A DNA stretch of 64,000 nt from Marinobacter vinifirmus (GTDB lineage: Bacteria; Pseudomonadota; Gammaproteobacteria; Pseudomonadales; Oleiphilaceae): NCBI RefSeq assembly GCF_002258215.1, contig NZ_NEFY01000012.1, positions 1 to 64,000 on the forward strand. Reading direction: 5' to 3'. Shown one piece after another: positions 1 through 11,224 of this stretch. The stretch's first letter is position 1. The number at the start of each line of letters is the position of its first letter. The position numbers and the translations under genes are program-made. The notes below the pieces were generated by a model that was given only the letters and a program-made list of their open reading frames with translations, had not been told where the DNA came from and did no database searches.

Positions 1-20
1 CAGTTGTCTTGGGGTTATAT

Positions 21-2912
<2,892 letters not shown>

Positions 2913-3016
2913 ATAACACCCAAGACAATTGCGGATAACGCAAGAGCAAGGCAAAGGCCACGCTCAAAGAAATCACCATCACGTTTTATCTCGTCCTTCC
3001 CAGTGATCATCCGTTT

Positions 3017-3132
3017 TGCCTGACGACCATAGCGGTCTGGAACCACCTGATCCCATCCCGAACTCAGACGTGAAACAGACCAGCGCCGATGGTAGTGTGG
3101 TTCGCCCATGTGAGAGTAGGTCATCGTCAGGC
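3017..3132 (+). rRNA. rrf: 5S ribosomal RNA
   Basis: About 116 nt. It begins TTGCCTGACGACCATAGCGG and contains the conserved CCGAACTCAGACGTGAAAC and GCGCCGATGGTAGTGTGG blocks. The two ends (TGCCTGACG and CGTCAGGCT) pair to form helix I. It lies about 100 nt after the 23S gene, with no tRNA in the spacer, in the standard 23S-5S order. Confidence 0.96.
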
Positions 3133-3143
3133 TCTTAATACCC

Positions 3144-3177
3144 AAACCCCCGACAGCGTTGCTGCCGGGGGTTTTTT
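3144..3177 (+). terminator. rRNA operon terminator
   Basis: A GC-rich hairpin, ACCCCCGACAGC pairing with GCTGCCGGGGGT around a 3-nt loop with one mismatch, is followed directly by a run of T. It lies just after the 5S gene and ends the rRNA operon. The opposing response-regulator gene stops at 3222, so the hairpin could also stop leftward transcripts, but the T-tract favours the plus strand. Confidence 0.9.
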
Positions 3178-3221
3178 CATTTCAGGTCTGGGAAAAATGA
3201 TAGAAGGTCTTCCGGGCCGAG

Positions 3222-3974
3222 CTATTTACTGATCAGCTCTATCAGACCACCCATAATGCTTTGCATCAGCGCAAAGCGGTCACTGGTCCGTTCTGCGTGG
3301 TCCTGAAGTTGCCCTGTTTGCCAGCTGGTTATCCAGGCCAGGGCGATTACCAGCGTTACTACGGCGGCTGACAGCCACCGTATGTTCTTCCTCAGGCGCC
3401 TGCTTTGCTCCGCCTGATGGATATGCTTTTCTTCCTGCTGCTGTTTGAGTTCCCTGAGTTGCTCTTCCAGTTCTTCGTAAGCCACCTCCAGGGTGGACAT
3501 TCGTCCGCTGATCTTTCTCTGTGCCTGTTCCGGAGATTCGGTAACAGGTTGTCCGACGTTCTCCACAGCCAGTCTGAGCGCTTCGCTGTGCTCCGGTTCC
3601 GGGATGTCTGAGAGGATCAGGTCCAGGGTTCGCATCAGCTGCTCACGGTCCACCTGTTTGCGGATAACCCCGGCCGCACCGAGCGCCCGGGCCTCTTCGA
3701 TGTATTTTCCGGCGTTCTGTGAGGTGTACATGAATACCGGGATATCACGGGTATCCGGTAGGCTTTTCAGCTTTTCAAGGGCCTGGAAGCCGTTCATGCC
3801 TGGCAGCATATGATCGAGGAAGATGACATCAAAGTGATCGGATTGAAGAACCGGAAAGGCCTGTTCGGCTGTGGCCACGGCTTTGCTGGAAATGTCCGCA
3901 CGCTCGAGCAGGCGCGCAAGAATGATGCGCGCTGTTGAAGAGTCCTCGATGATAAGCGCGTGGCCCCGTGGCAT
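3222..3974 (-). CDS. Membrane-tethered response-regulator receiver protein
   Basis: A 250-aa protein with a CheY-like receiver at residues 5-125. It has the acidic pair Glu10/Asp11, the phospho-acceptor Asp54 in FLDHMLPGMNG, the switch segment MYTS and the conserved Lys in IRKQVD. A Gln/Glu-rich predicted coiled coil follows at about 165-200, and then one hydrophobic segment (about 201-218, LSAAVVTLVIALAWITSW) and a short tail of about 30 residues. There is no DNA-binding or enzymatic output domain. It sits 132 nt downstream of the hybrid sensor kinase on the same strand and may take part in the same phosphorelay, which is inference. It is not CrbR, which carries a helix-turn-helix domain. 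Its partner is not evident from the sequence. Confidence 0.85.
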   Translation of the reverse strand: MPRGHALIIEDSSTARIILARLLERADISSKAVATAEQAFPVLQSDHFDVIFLDHMLPGMNGFQALEKLKSLPDTRDIPVFMYTSQNAGKYIEEARALGAAGVIRKQVDREQLMRTLDLILSDIPEPEHSEALRLAVENVGQPVTESPEQAQRKISGRMSTLEVAYEELEEQLRELKQQQEEKHIHQAEQSRRLRKNIRWLSAAVVTLVIALAWITSWQTGQLQDHAERTSDRFALMQSIMGGLIELISK

Positions 3975-4060
3975 TCCCTGTCCCTCTGTGGTTAACCGTT
4001 TATGGTCTCAGAGGAAACTATATAAGCAGATCAGAAAATATACAGTGGACTAACGGGCCT

Positions 4061-4093
4061 GGGTGTCATATTTGAGACACCCTTTTGATTTTT
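4061..4093 (+). other. Perfect hairpin with T-rich tail, antisense to flanking genes
   Basis: GGGTGTC and GACACCC form a 7-bp perfect stem around an 8-nt loop, followed on the plus strand by TTTTGATTTTT. This is terminator geometry in the rightward direction, but both flanking genes run leftward and have no T-tract in that direction. It may limit antisense transcription into the sensor gene, or be incidental. Confidence 0.3.
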
Positions 4094-4106
4094 CCCTTGT
4101 GCAGTG

Positions 4107-7100
4107 TCAGCGCTTCTGTTTGAGCTGCTTGTTCACCAGTGCCCGCAATGCCGCCGGCTTAACCGGCTTGTAAAGCACCTGGTAGCCTCGGCTGATCGCA
4201 TCTTCACGTACCTCCGGCGCCATGTAGCCGGTGATCAGGATGCCCGGGATACCGGCTCCCAGAACTTCTCTGATGCCGTCCATGGCATCCAGCCCGTTAC
4301 GGTTATCATCGAGCTGGTAATCCGCCAGGATGATGTCCGGTTTATGGCCTTCGAGCTTGTTCCGGGCGCTTTCCAGACTTTCCGCGGCGGTTACCTCGCA
4401 CTGCCAGTTGCTCAGCAGCGCGACCATTCCCTGAAGGATCGCAGCATCGTTATCGATGCACAGCACCTTCAGGCCGCCCAGACTGGACACCCTTCTGGAG
4501 TTGCTGCCTGCCTTGCTGGCACTGGCATGTACCTGCTCTGCCGGAGCCCTGGGCACGGTGACGGCAAAAGTACTGCCTTTGCCCTGGGTTGAGTGCACGG
4601 TTACCGGGTGGTCCAGCATGCCACTGATACGGTCGACGATGGCCAGCCCGAGGCCCAGACCCTTCTTGTCCCGGCCGTGCTGGAAGCGCCTGAATTCCTC
4701 GAAGATGTGAGCGAGCTGCTCTTCGGACATCCCGGGGCCGGTATCCCAGACTTCAATACGCAGGAAGCCCTTCATGCGCCGACAGCCCATAAGGATCTTG
4801 CCACTTGCGGTATAGCGGATGGCATTGGACAGGAAATTCTGGACTACCCGCCGCAACAGCTTGGCATCTGAGCGTACCCAGGCCGAGCTGGGCACCACGT
4901 GCAGTTCCAGCTCCTGGTCCTTGGCGATGGCGGAAAACTCCGTAGCCAGGTGCTTCAGGAGGTCGTTAACCGGGAATACCGTAATATCCGGCTCCAGGGC
5001 ACCGGCATCCAGCTTGGAAATATCCAGCAGGGTGCTGATGATTTCTTCTGCGGCCCCGAGTGAGCTGTCGATATGCTCGACCAGCTGTTTCGGTTCGCCA
5101 TCGGTGATCTTGCCGGAAAGGGCCGAGGTAAACAGCCGGGCAGCGTTCAGGGGCTGCAGGAGGTCATGGCTGGCTGAGGCAAGGAAGCGGGTCTTGCTCT
5201 GGTTAGCCTGTTCCGCCACGGACTTGGCCTTGAGCATCTGCTCGTTGATTACCTGCAATTCCTGGGTGCGCTCCCGAACCCGTTGCTCCAGGTAGATGTT
5301 GGTTTCCTTAAGCGCCTGTTCGGTGCGCCGCATGGCAGTGATGTCCTGGAAGGTGGTCACGTAACCACCGCCGGGTATAGGGCTGCCGTCTACCCTGACC
5401 ACTGTGCCATCCGGCCGTTGACGTTCGTAGGACATGGGCTTGCCATCGCGCATGGCGCTGCAGCGGTCTTCTATGATCTCGTCGATACGCCGGGCCGACA
5501 GGTTGGCGTTGGTCAGGTTGTAACGCATCAGGTCTTCGACAGGCCGGCCTACCCGGACAAACCCTTTCGGGTAATGGAACAACTCCAGGTAGCGGTGGTT
5601 CCAGACCACCAGCTGTTGCTGGTGATTCACCACAGACACCCCGAGACTGATGTTCTCGATGGCGGATTGCAGCAATTCCCGGCTGAAGGTCATGGCCTGG
5701 GAGGCTTCATCAACGATGCTGACCACGTCTTCGATCTGCATGTCGCGACCGGTCAGGGTGGATTCCAATACGACGCGGGCGGTCGAGGCACCGATGACCG
5801 AGGCCAGCTGCCGCTCGATGTACTTCATCAGGTGCGATGAGGCAGGCCGGTGCGGATACAGGCGAATAGCATTACGCCGCTCATAGTTCCGGAAGATGCT
5901 TTCCGAGCGCTCCTCACCCATGAAGCGGTCGGTAAGGGCTTGCAGGTCCGAGGTCAGAATTTCACCCTGCCAGCTCTGGTGCTGGGCGCTTTCCGCTTTT
6001 GGTTGGGCCTCATGGAAGAACGCGGCAATTTGTATCTTTTCGCGAATACGTTGCCGGGTGACCAGCGACAGGAAGATGTAGGTCCCCGTGTTAACCCCCA
6101 GGCTCCACAGAATGCCATGGCTGGTCTGGTCCAGTTCAGAGCCAAACAGGGCGGTTGGACGGGTCCAATGCCAGCCGAAAAGGCCGTTTTCGATGAACCC
6201 GGCGGATATCCAGCCGGTAGCAGCCAGTGCAGGCAGGAGCAGGGTGTAGCACCACATCAGGAAACCGAGGCCAAGGCCCCAGACTGCGCCGGTGTAGTTA
6301 CCCCGGCGCCACAGAATGCCGCCAACCAGGGCCGGGCCGAACTGGGCAGCGGCGGCAAACGAGAGCAGTCCGAAGGCGGTGAGGCTGTAATCGGCCCCGG
6401 CCATTCGGTAAAAGCCATAGGCGGTCAGCAGGACTACAAAGATCGCGGCCCGGCGTATGGACAAGAGCAGGAAGCTGAGGTCCGTCCGTCGGTTCATGCG
6501 CGGGCGGAAGAAGCGCAACAGCCCGGGCATGATGATTTCGTTGCTTACCATGGTGGCGATGGCTACCGAGCAGACAATCACCATGGCAGCCGCGGCAGAG
6601 CCGCCGCCAAGAAATGCCAGTACTGCCAGCCATTGCTCGCCAGCCATGATCGGGAGCTGAAGGATAACGATGTCCGGGTCACTTCCAGCCATGTCTGCGT
6701 GCAGCAAGCCGCCGGCGGCGATGGGGATCACAAAGGCACTGGCAATCACCAGGTAGATGGGCATGGCCCAGCGTGCAACCTCGAAATCCCGGTGGTCCGT
6801 GTTTTCAACCACCATAACGTGGAACTGTCGTGGCAGGCAGATAATCGCCAGCATGGCCACCAGGGTTTGGGTGAGGAACGCCGGTGCCTCTATAGCGTCG
6901 GTGGTCAGGGTGCCAATCAGGTCCGCCTCGGCGGCCTTCTGAAACAGGTCACCGAAACCGTTGAACAGCCCGTACCCGACGAACAGGCCGACAGCGACAA
7001 AGGCGATCAGCTTGATCAGGGATTCAAAGGCCACCGCCTGGATCATGCCCCGGTGGTGCTCCGTAGACTCCAGGTGGCGGGTGCCGAACAGCACGGTGAA

Positions 7101-7622
7101 CACGGCCAGGGCAAGGGTGATGTACCAGGCCGAATCGTTCCAGGCTGCGGTACTGATCTCCTGGTAGGTATCGCCGGTGCTGGACAGTACGTTGAAGCCG
7201 AGGGCAATGGCTTTCAGCTGCAGGGCGATGTAAGGCACGCTGCCGATCAGCGCGAAGATTGCCACCATGGCTGCCAGCAGTTGTGATTTGCCATAACGGG
7301 AAGCGATGAAGTCGGCAATCGAGGTGCTGTTGTTGCGCTTGCTGATGTAGATGATTCGTCGTAACAGGGGCGCAAAGAACACGAAAACCAGCAGGGGCCC
7401 CAGATAGATGGGGAGGAAGCCAAAGCCTTCCTGGGTGGCGCGGCCGACAGCGCCGTAGAAGGTCCAGGAGGTGAAGTAAACCGCCAGGGAAAGACCGTAA
7501 ACATGGGTTCGCGCCAACCTGTTCCGGTAAAGCCCGGGGTGGCGGTCACCCGCCCAGGCAATCAGGAACAGCAGGGAGATGTAGGAGATCGAAATCAGTA
7601 CAAGCAGCCAGGCGCTAATCAT
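4107..7622 (-). CDS. crbS: CrbS-like Na+:solute symporter / hybrid histidine kinase fusion
   Basis: A 1171-aa inner-membrane sensor. Residues 1 to about 490 form an SLC5-type sodium:solute symporter domain with about 13 membrane helices. A linker and a PAS domain (about 630-745) follow, then a coiled coil, a dimerisation/phosphoacceptor domain with His819 in SASHDLLQPLNAAR, an HATPase domain with NAIRYTASGKI and GLGLGLAIVDRI, and a C-terminal receiver with Asp1101 in ILADYQLDD. This matches the CrbS/CbrA class. In Vibrio, CrbS controls the acetate switch and is encoded beside the VC_2705-type symporter, as here. The stop is 132 nt before the next gene. No LuxR-type CrbR regulator lies in the window. 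The domain assignment is firm; acetate as the signal is inference from synteny. Confidence 0.93.
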   Translation of the reverse strand: MISAWLLVLISISYISLLFLIAWAGDRHPGLYRNRLARTHVYGLSLAVYFTSWTFYGAVGRATQEGFGFLPIYLGPLLVFVFFAPLLRRIIYISKRNNSTSIADFIASRYGKSQLLAAMVAIFALIGSVPYIALQLKAIALGFNVLSSTGDTYQEISTAAWNDSAWYITLALAVFTVLFGTRHLESTEHHRGMIQAVAFESLIKLIAFVAVGLFVGYGLFNGFGDLFQKAAEADLIGTLTTDAIEAPAFLTQTLVAMLAIICLPRQFHVMVVENTDHRDFEVARWAMPIYLVIASAFVIPIAAGGLLHADMAGSDPDIVILQLPIMAGEQWLAVLAFLGGGSAAAAMVIVCSVAIATMVSNEIIMPGLLRFFRPRMNRRTDLSFLLLSIRRAAIFVVLLTAYGFYRMAGADYSLTAFGLLSFAAAAQFGPALVGGILWRRGNYTGAVWGLGLGFLMWCYTLLLPALAATGWISAGFIENGLFGWHWTRPTALFGSELDQTSHGILWSLGVNTGTYIFLSLVTRQRIREKIQIAAFFHEAQPKAESAQHQSWQGEILTSDLQALTDRFMGEERSESIFRNYERRNAIRLYPHRPASSHLMKYIERQLASVIGASTARVVLESTLTGRDMQIEDVVSIVDEASQAMTFSRELLQSAIENISLGVSVVNHQQQLVVWNHRYLELFHYPKGFVRVGRPVEDLMRYNLTNANLSARRIDEIIEDRCSAMRDGKPMSYERQRPDGTVVRVDGSPIPGGGYVTTFQDITAMRRTEQALKETNIYLEQRVRERTQELQVINEQMLKAKSVAEQANQSKTRFLASASHDLLQPLNAARLFTSALSGKITDGEPKQLVEHIDSSLGAAEEIISTLLDISKLDAGALEPDITVFPVNDLLKHLATEFSAIAKDQELELHVVPSSAWVRSDAKLLRRVVQNFLSNAIRYTASGKILMGCRRMKGFLRIEVWDTGPGMSEEQLAHIFEEFRRFQHGRDKKGLGLGLAIVDRISGMLDHPVTVHSTQGKGSTFAVTVPRAPAEQVHASASKAGSNSRRVSSLGGLKVLCIDNDAAILQGMVALLSNWQCEVTAAESLESARNKLEGHKPDIILADYQLDDNRNGLDAMDGIREVLGAGIPGILITGYMAPEVREDAISRGYQVLYKPVKPAALRALVNKQLKQKR

Positions 7623-7649
7623 GTTGGGTTGCTATCCGGTCTTGGTTAT

Positions 7650-8156
7650 TCAGGCCCCGCAAACAGTTGTGTACAGGGGGTCCTGAAGGTTCAGCAGTTT
7701 CATATTGTCGACCCTGGGGCTGCCGTCGGAACCCAGCGGTACCAGCTCACGGCTCTGGCAGTTAATCAGGTGAACCCGGTGCGAAACGGCATCGGTAACG
7801 GTCTGGGAGAAGCGGTAAAGGGTAAACCGGACGATATTGGAATCCGGGGTATCTTTGCTGATGCTGGCGACATCCACCGTGGAAAACGCGGTTACGTACG
7901 GGAAAACAAAGGTCCACGGACGGAAGAAGATCTTTTCCTGTTCGGTGTTTACCACAACGGCCTGTTCCGGCAGCAGTGAGCGCTTGTGGTCATACCAGGT
8001 GTATTCGCCGTAGATCAGGTAGCCGAGCATACCGGCACCGGCAAACACCGGGATAATCCATTTCGGCGCGCGCTTGGCGGTGGCGGCACGAATGCCCAGG
8101 GCAATACCGGCAGCACCCAGTCCGCAGAATACAGTGGCAACAAAAGTCCAGAACAT
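7650..8156 (-). CDS. Uncharacterised small membrane protein of the symporter locus
   Basis: A 168-aa protein whose family I do not recognise. It has two hydrophobic segments (about residues 3-24 and 33-50) and then a soluble region of about 115 residues with two Cys (in HLINCQS and TTVCGA). The start ATG has a GAGGAT ribosome binding site that begins immediately after the T-run of the terminator ending the symporter gene. It stops 27 nt before the sensor kinase starts, so the two are probably co-transcribed. The location suggests an accessory role in transport or sensing, but nothing in the sequence shows a function. Confidence 0.75.
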   Translation of the reverse strand: MFWTFVATVFCGLGAAGIALGIRAATAKRAPKWIIPVFAGAGMLGYLIYGEYTWYDHKRSLLPEQAVVVNTEQEKIFFRPWTFVFPYVTAFSTVDVASISKDTPDSNIVRFTLYRFSQTVTDAVSHRVHLINCQSRELVPLGSDGSPRVDNMKLLNLQDPLYTTVCGA

Positions 8157-8170
8157 AAATCGGTATCCTC

Positions 8171-8208
8171 AAAAAAGAACGGGCTCCCTCACAGAGGAAG
8201 CCCGTTCG
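8171..8208 (-). terminator. Rho-independent terminator after the symporter operon
   Basis: Read leftward, GAACGGGCTTCCTC pairs with GAGGGAGCCCGTTC around a 3-nt loop, a 14-bp stem with no mismatch, followed by six T. It separates the DUF4212/symporter unit from the downstream membrane-protein and sensor genes. The T-run abuts the ribosome binding site of the next gene at 8156. Confidence 0.92.
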
Positions 8209-8253
8209 GTATCAACCTGTCATTGCAGGCAATGATTCAGGCTGTCTTGCAGT

Positions 8254-10024
8254 TTAATGGTCTTGGGCAGATCCGGCACCGCGCGGGTAACGGACGCTTT
8301 CAACCAGTTCCTGGATCTCAACGGGCGGTTCAGCAGTCACTTTGGATACTGCGAAGGCTACCGCAAAGTTGACCACAGCACCAATGGCACCGATGGACAG
8401 CGGGGAGATACCCAGTACCCAGTTTTCAGGCGTGTCTGCCAGGTTGTTGGTGCCCGGGATGAAGAACCAGCCTTTGTAGATGAAGATATACACCAGGGTG
8501 AAGATCAGACCGGACAGCATACCCAGGGTTGCGCCCACGTTGTTCACACGCTTGGAGAAGATACCCATCATCAGCGCCGGGAACAGGGAGGCTGCCGCGA
8601 TACCGAATGCCAGCGCTACCACCTGGGCTGCGAAGCCCGGAGGGTTGGCGCCCAGCCAGGTAGCAACCACAATGGCAACCGCCATGGAGATACGGGCCGC
8701 CATCAGTTCGCCTTTCTCACTGATGTTCGGGTTGAGTCGGCCTTTGATCAGGTCGTGACTCACCGCCGAGGAGATTGCCAGCAACAAGCCCGCTGCAGTC
8801 GACAGGGCGGCTGCCAGACCACCTGCCGCGATCAGGCCGATTACCCAGCCCGGCAGGTTGGCGATTTCAGGGTTGGCCAGTACCAGGATGTCGTTGTTAA
8901 CAACCATCTCGTTGCCTTCCCAGCCACGCTCGGAAGCGGTAGCGGCGAAGTCAGCGTTCTTGTCGTTATACAGCTGGATACGGCCGTCGTTGTTCTTGTC
9001 CTCGTAGGTGATCAGACCGGTCTCTTCCCAGGTGGGCTATCCAGCCCGGACGCTGATCGTACTCGATCGGCTGGGCAGCAGTGCCTTCCGGATAGATGGT
9101 GGTCATCAGGTTCAGGCGAGCCATGGACGCTACAGCCGGCGCAGTCAGGTACAGCAGTGCGATGAAGACCAGGGCCCAGCCGCCGGACCAGCGCGCGTCA
9201 GCAACCTTGGGAACCGTGAAAAAGCGGATGATTACGTGGGGCAGACCCGCAGTACCGATCATCAGGGACAGGGTAAACAGAACCATGTTCAGTTTGTTGT
9301 CCACATCTGCGGTGTACTCGCGGAAGCCAAGGTCGGTAACAACCTGGTTCAGCTTGGCCAGCAGCGGCATGCCGGATTCGGTGTGGGTAGAGAACATGCC
9401 CAGGCCCGGAATCGGGTTGCCGGTCAGTTGCAGGGAGATGAACACCGCCGGAATGGTGTAGGCAACGATCAGCACGCAGTACTGGGCTACCTGGGTGTAG
9501 GTGATGCCTTTCATGCCGCCGAGTACCGCGTAGATGAATACAACCACGGCTGCGATGATCAGGCCGTTGGTCGCTTCAACTTCGAGGAAGCGGGAGAACG
9601 CAACACCGGCGCCAGCCATCTGGCCGATAACGTAGGTGACAGATGCTACGATCAGGCAGATAACCGCGACCAGGCGGGCGTTGGGGCTGTAGTAACGATC
9701 ACCGATGAACTCGGGTACCGTGAACTTGCCGAACTTCCGCAGGTACGGGGCCAGCAGCATGGCCAGCAGCACGTAACCGCCGGTCCAGCCCATCAGGAAG
9801 GTGGAGTTGGCGTACCCGCCGGCGGCAATCAGGCCCGCCATGGAGATGAAGGATGCCGCAGACATCCAGTCGGCACCGATAGCCATACCGTTGGTTACCG
9901 GGTGAACACCGCCACCGGCAACGTAGAAGTCGCTGGTGCTACCGGCCTTCGCCCAGATGGCGATGCCGATATAGAGGAGGAACGAGCCCCCTACAAACAA
10001 TAGGTTAATTGCAAATTGGCTCAT
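8254..10024 (-). pseudogene. Na+:solute symporter large subunit (VC_2705 family), frameshifted
   Basis: The reading frame starts at 10024 (MSQFAINLLFVGG) and encodes an SLC5-type symporter related to acetate permease ActP. The first frame (10024 to 8966) goes out of register after YDQRPGWIA. The matching continuation, WEETGLITYEDKNNDG and then the C-terminal helices, is in another frame that runs to a stop at 8254. The break lies in the GGG at 9034-9036. Removing one G gives WIATWEETGLI and a continuous 589-aa protein, the usual length. Everything else looks intact. It is preceded at 6 nt by its DUF4212 small-subunit partner and followed by a strong terminator. Either the gene is recently inactivated in this strain or the base is a sequencing or assembly error. 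Confidence 0.9.
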
Positions 10025-10030
10025 TGGTTC

Positions 10031-10294
10031 TTACTCCTCGTGTACGCCGAATTGTTCGTCGATTTTGTTCATGCGCCAGGCGTAGAAGAAAATCAGAACA
10101 ATGAAGGTAAGAATCGAGCCTTGCTGGGCAAACCAGAAACCGAGGTCGGTCCCGCCGACTTCAATGCCGGCCAGCATGGGGCGTAGCAGGATGGCAAAAC
10201 CATAGGAGCACAGGCCCCATATGATCAGACTGCCAAAGATAAGGCGTAGGTTCGCCTTCCAGTAGTTCTCAGCGTCGTAGCTATGACCTGACAT
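10031..10294 (-). CDS. DUF4212 symporter small subunit
   Basis: An 87-aa protein with two membrane helices (about residues 15-35 and 50-72) and a short charged C-terminus. The YWKANLRLI and WRMNKIDEQFGV segments are typical of the DUF4212 family, the putative small subunit of VC_2705-type sodium:solute symporters. It lies 6 nt upstream of the large subunit and is the first gene of the operon. The leader upstream holds a 10-nt direct repeat that could be an operator. Because the large subunit is frameshifted here, this protein may have no working partner. Confidence 0.9.
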   Translation of the reverse strand: MSGHSYDAENYWKANLRLIFGSLIIWGLCSYGFAILLRPMLAGIEVGGTDLGFWFAQQGSILTFIVLIFFYAWRMNKIDEQFGVHEE

Positions 10295-10383
10295 ACAAAA
10301 TCACTCCTGTATTGTTGTTGTAGAGCTTTGCTGGTTTCTTGCTGGGGTGGTGCGGAAAGAGAATTTATTATTCATGTAATATT

Positions 10384-10410
10384 TCTCCGACTTGTTGTCA
10401 TCTCCGACTT
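10384..10410 (-). promoter_or_regulatory. Direct repeat upstream of the symporter operon
   Basis: On the minus strand AAGTCGGAGA occurs twice (10401-10410 and 10384-10393), a 10-nt exact repeat with a 17-nt period. It lies 90-116 nt upstream of the DUF4212 start codon. The spacing suits tandem binding by an activator upstream of a promoter. Which protein binds is unknown; a response regulator of the acetate-switch type is a guess from context. Confidence 0.4.
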
Positions 10411-10506
10411 TACCGGTCAATGGGTTTGAGGATATTGGCAAATAGTCTAAGTCTCAGTAACTTGCCTTGCATTTGATCAAGGACATCAACGATAAGCCGA
10501 GCTAAA

Positions 10507-11214
10507 TCAAAGTCGGTGCATCTGCTGTAAACGGCGTTGATAATGCAGTTTATCGACCAGTTCTTTCAGGGTTTTTACGTCTTTCTTCTGAGCCATATTG
10601 AGCGCTGCAAGGGTCAATTCGGCCGTTACCATCGCATCTGCCGCAGCGTGATGCCGTTCACTAATTTGAAGATTGAAGTAGTCGGCCCAGTTATCCAGCC
10701 CGCGCCCCTTGGTCTCGGCGTGGGGAAAAAACGCCGGTAACAGCTCTGCCACATCCATCCACAGGTGCTGGGATGTGTAACCCAGTTGGGCTTTCAGGGT
10801 CTTCTCGAGGAATTTCTGGTCGAACGCCGAGTGGTAGGCCAGGATGGGATCGCCGTTCATCCACTCCAGCAGGTGCAGCAGGGCATCTTCGGTCTCATGG
10901 CCCTGGGTCAGGGCTTCTGGCCCGATGCCGTGAATCAGCACGGTTTCGCTGATATCCAGCTCCGGACGGCGCAGGATCAGGTCAAACTGGTCGTTCAGGT
11001 GGATGACGCCGCTTTCGATGGCCACCGCGCCAATGGCGATGACTTCGTCTTTCGAGAAATTGAGCCCGGTGGTTTCCAGGTCCAGCACGACCAGCCGGGA
11101 ACGGGTCAGCAGCTGGTCGCTGGCTGTTTTCGGGGCCGGCAGGCTGTCGGTGTCGTGGTCACCGGTAACGCCGCCCCGACGCTGGGCCAGCCATTGTTTG
11201 ATCTGTTCGAGCAT
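10507..11214 (-). CDS. DnaQ-like DEDDh 3'-5' exonuclease
   Basis: A 235-aa cytoplasmic exonuclease. After a variable N-terminus of about 40 residues it shows Exo I (VVLDLETTGL), Exo II (LAYHSAFDQKFL) and Exo III (ERHHAAADAMVTAEL, His and Asp of the DEDDh class). It is shorter than typical DnaQ and lacks the polymerase-associated tail, so it is probably not the replicative epsilon subunit. It starts 10 nt after the stop of the cNMP/CBS/DUF294 protein gene and is surely co-transcribed with it. The same pair accompanies the VC_2705-type symporter in Vibrio. Its substrate is not known. Confidence 0.88.
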   Translation of the reverse strand: MLEQIKQWLAQRRGGVTGDHDTDSLPAPKTASDQLLTRSRLVVLDLETTGLNFSKDEVIAIGAVAIESGVIHLNDQFDLILRRPELDISETVLIHGIGPEALTQGHETEDALLHLLEWMNGDPILAYHSAFDQKFLEKTLKAQLGYTSQHLWMDVAELLPAFFPHAETKGRGLDNWADYFNLQISERHHAAADAMVTAELTLAALNMAQKKDVKTLKELVDKLHYQRRLQQMHRL

Positions 11215-11224
11215 GGTTGCCGGC

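Noticed and set aside
10467..10480. FNR/ANR-like site TTGCATTTGATCAA upstream of the symporter operon
   Set aside because: One half-site fits (ATCAA), the other (TTGCA) matches only three of five positions, and it lies about 180 nt from the start codon. Too weak to call.
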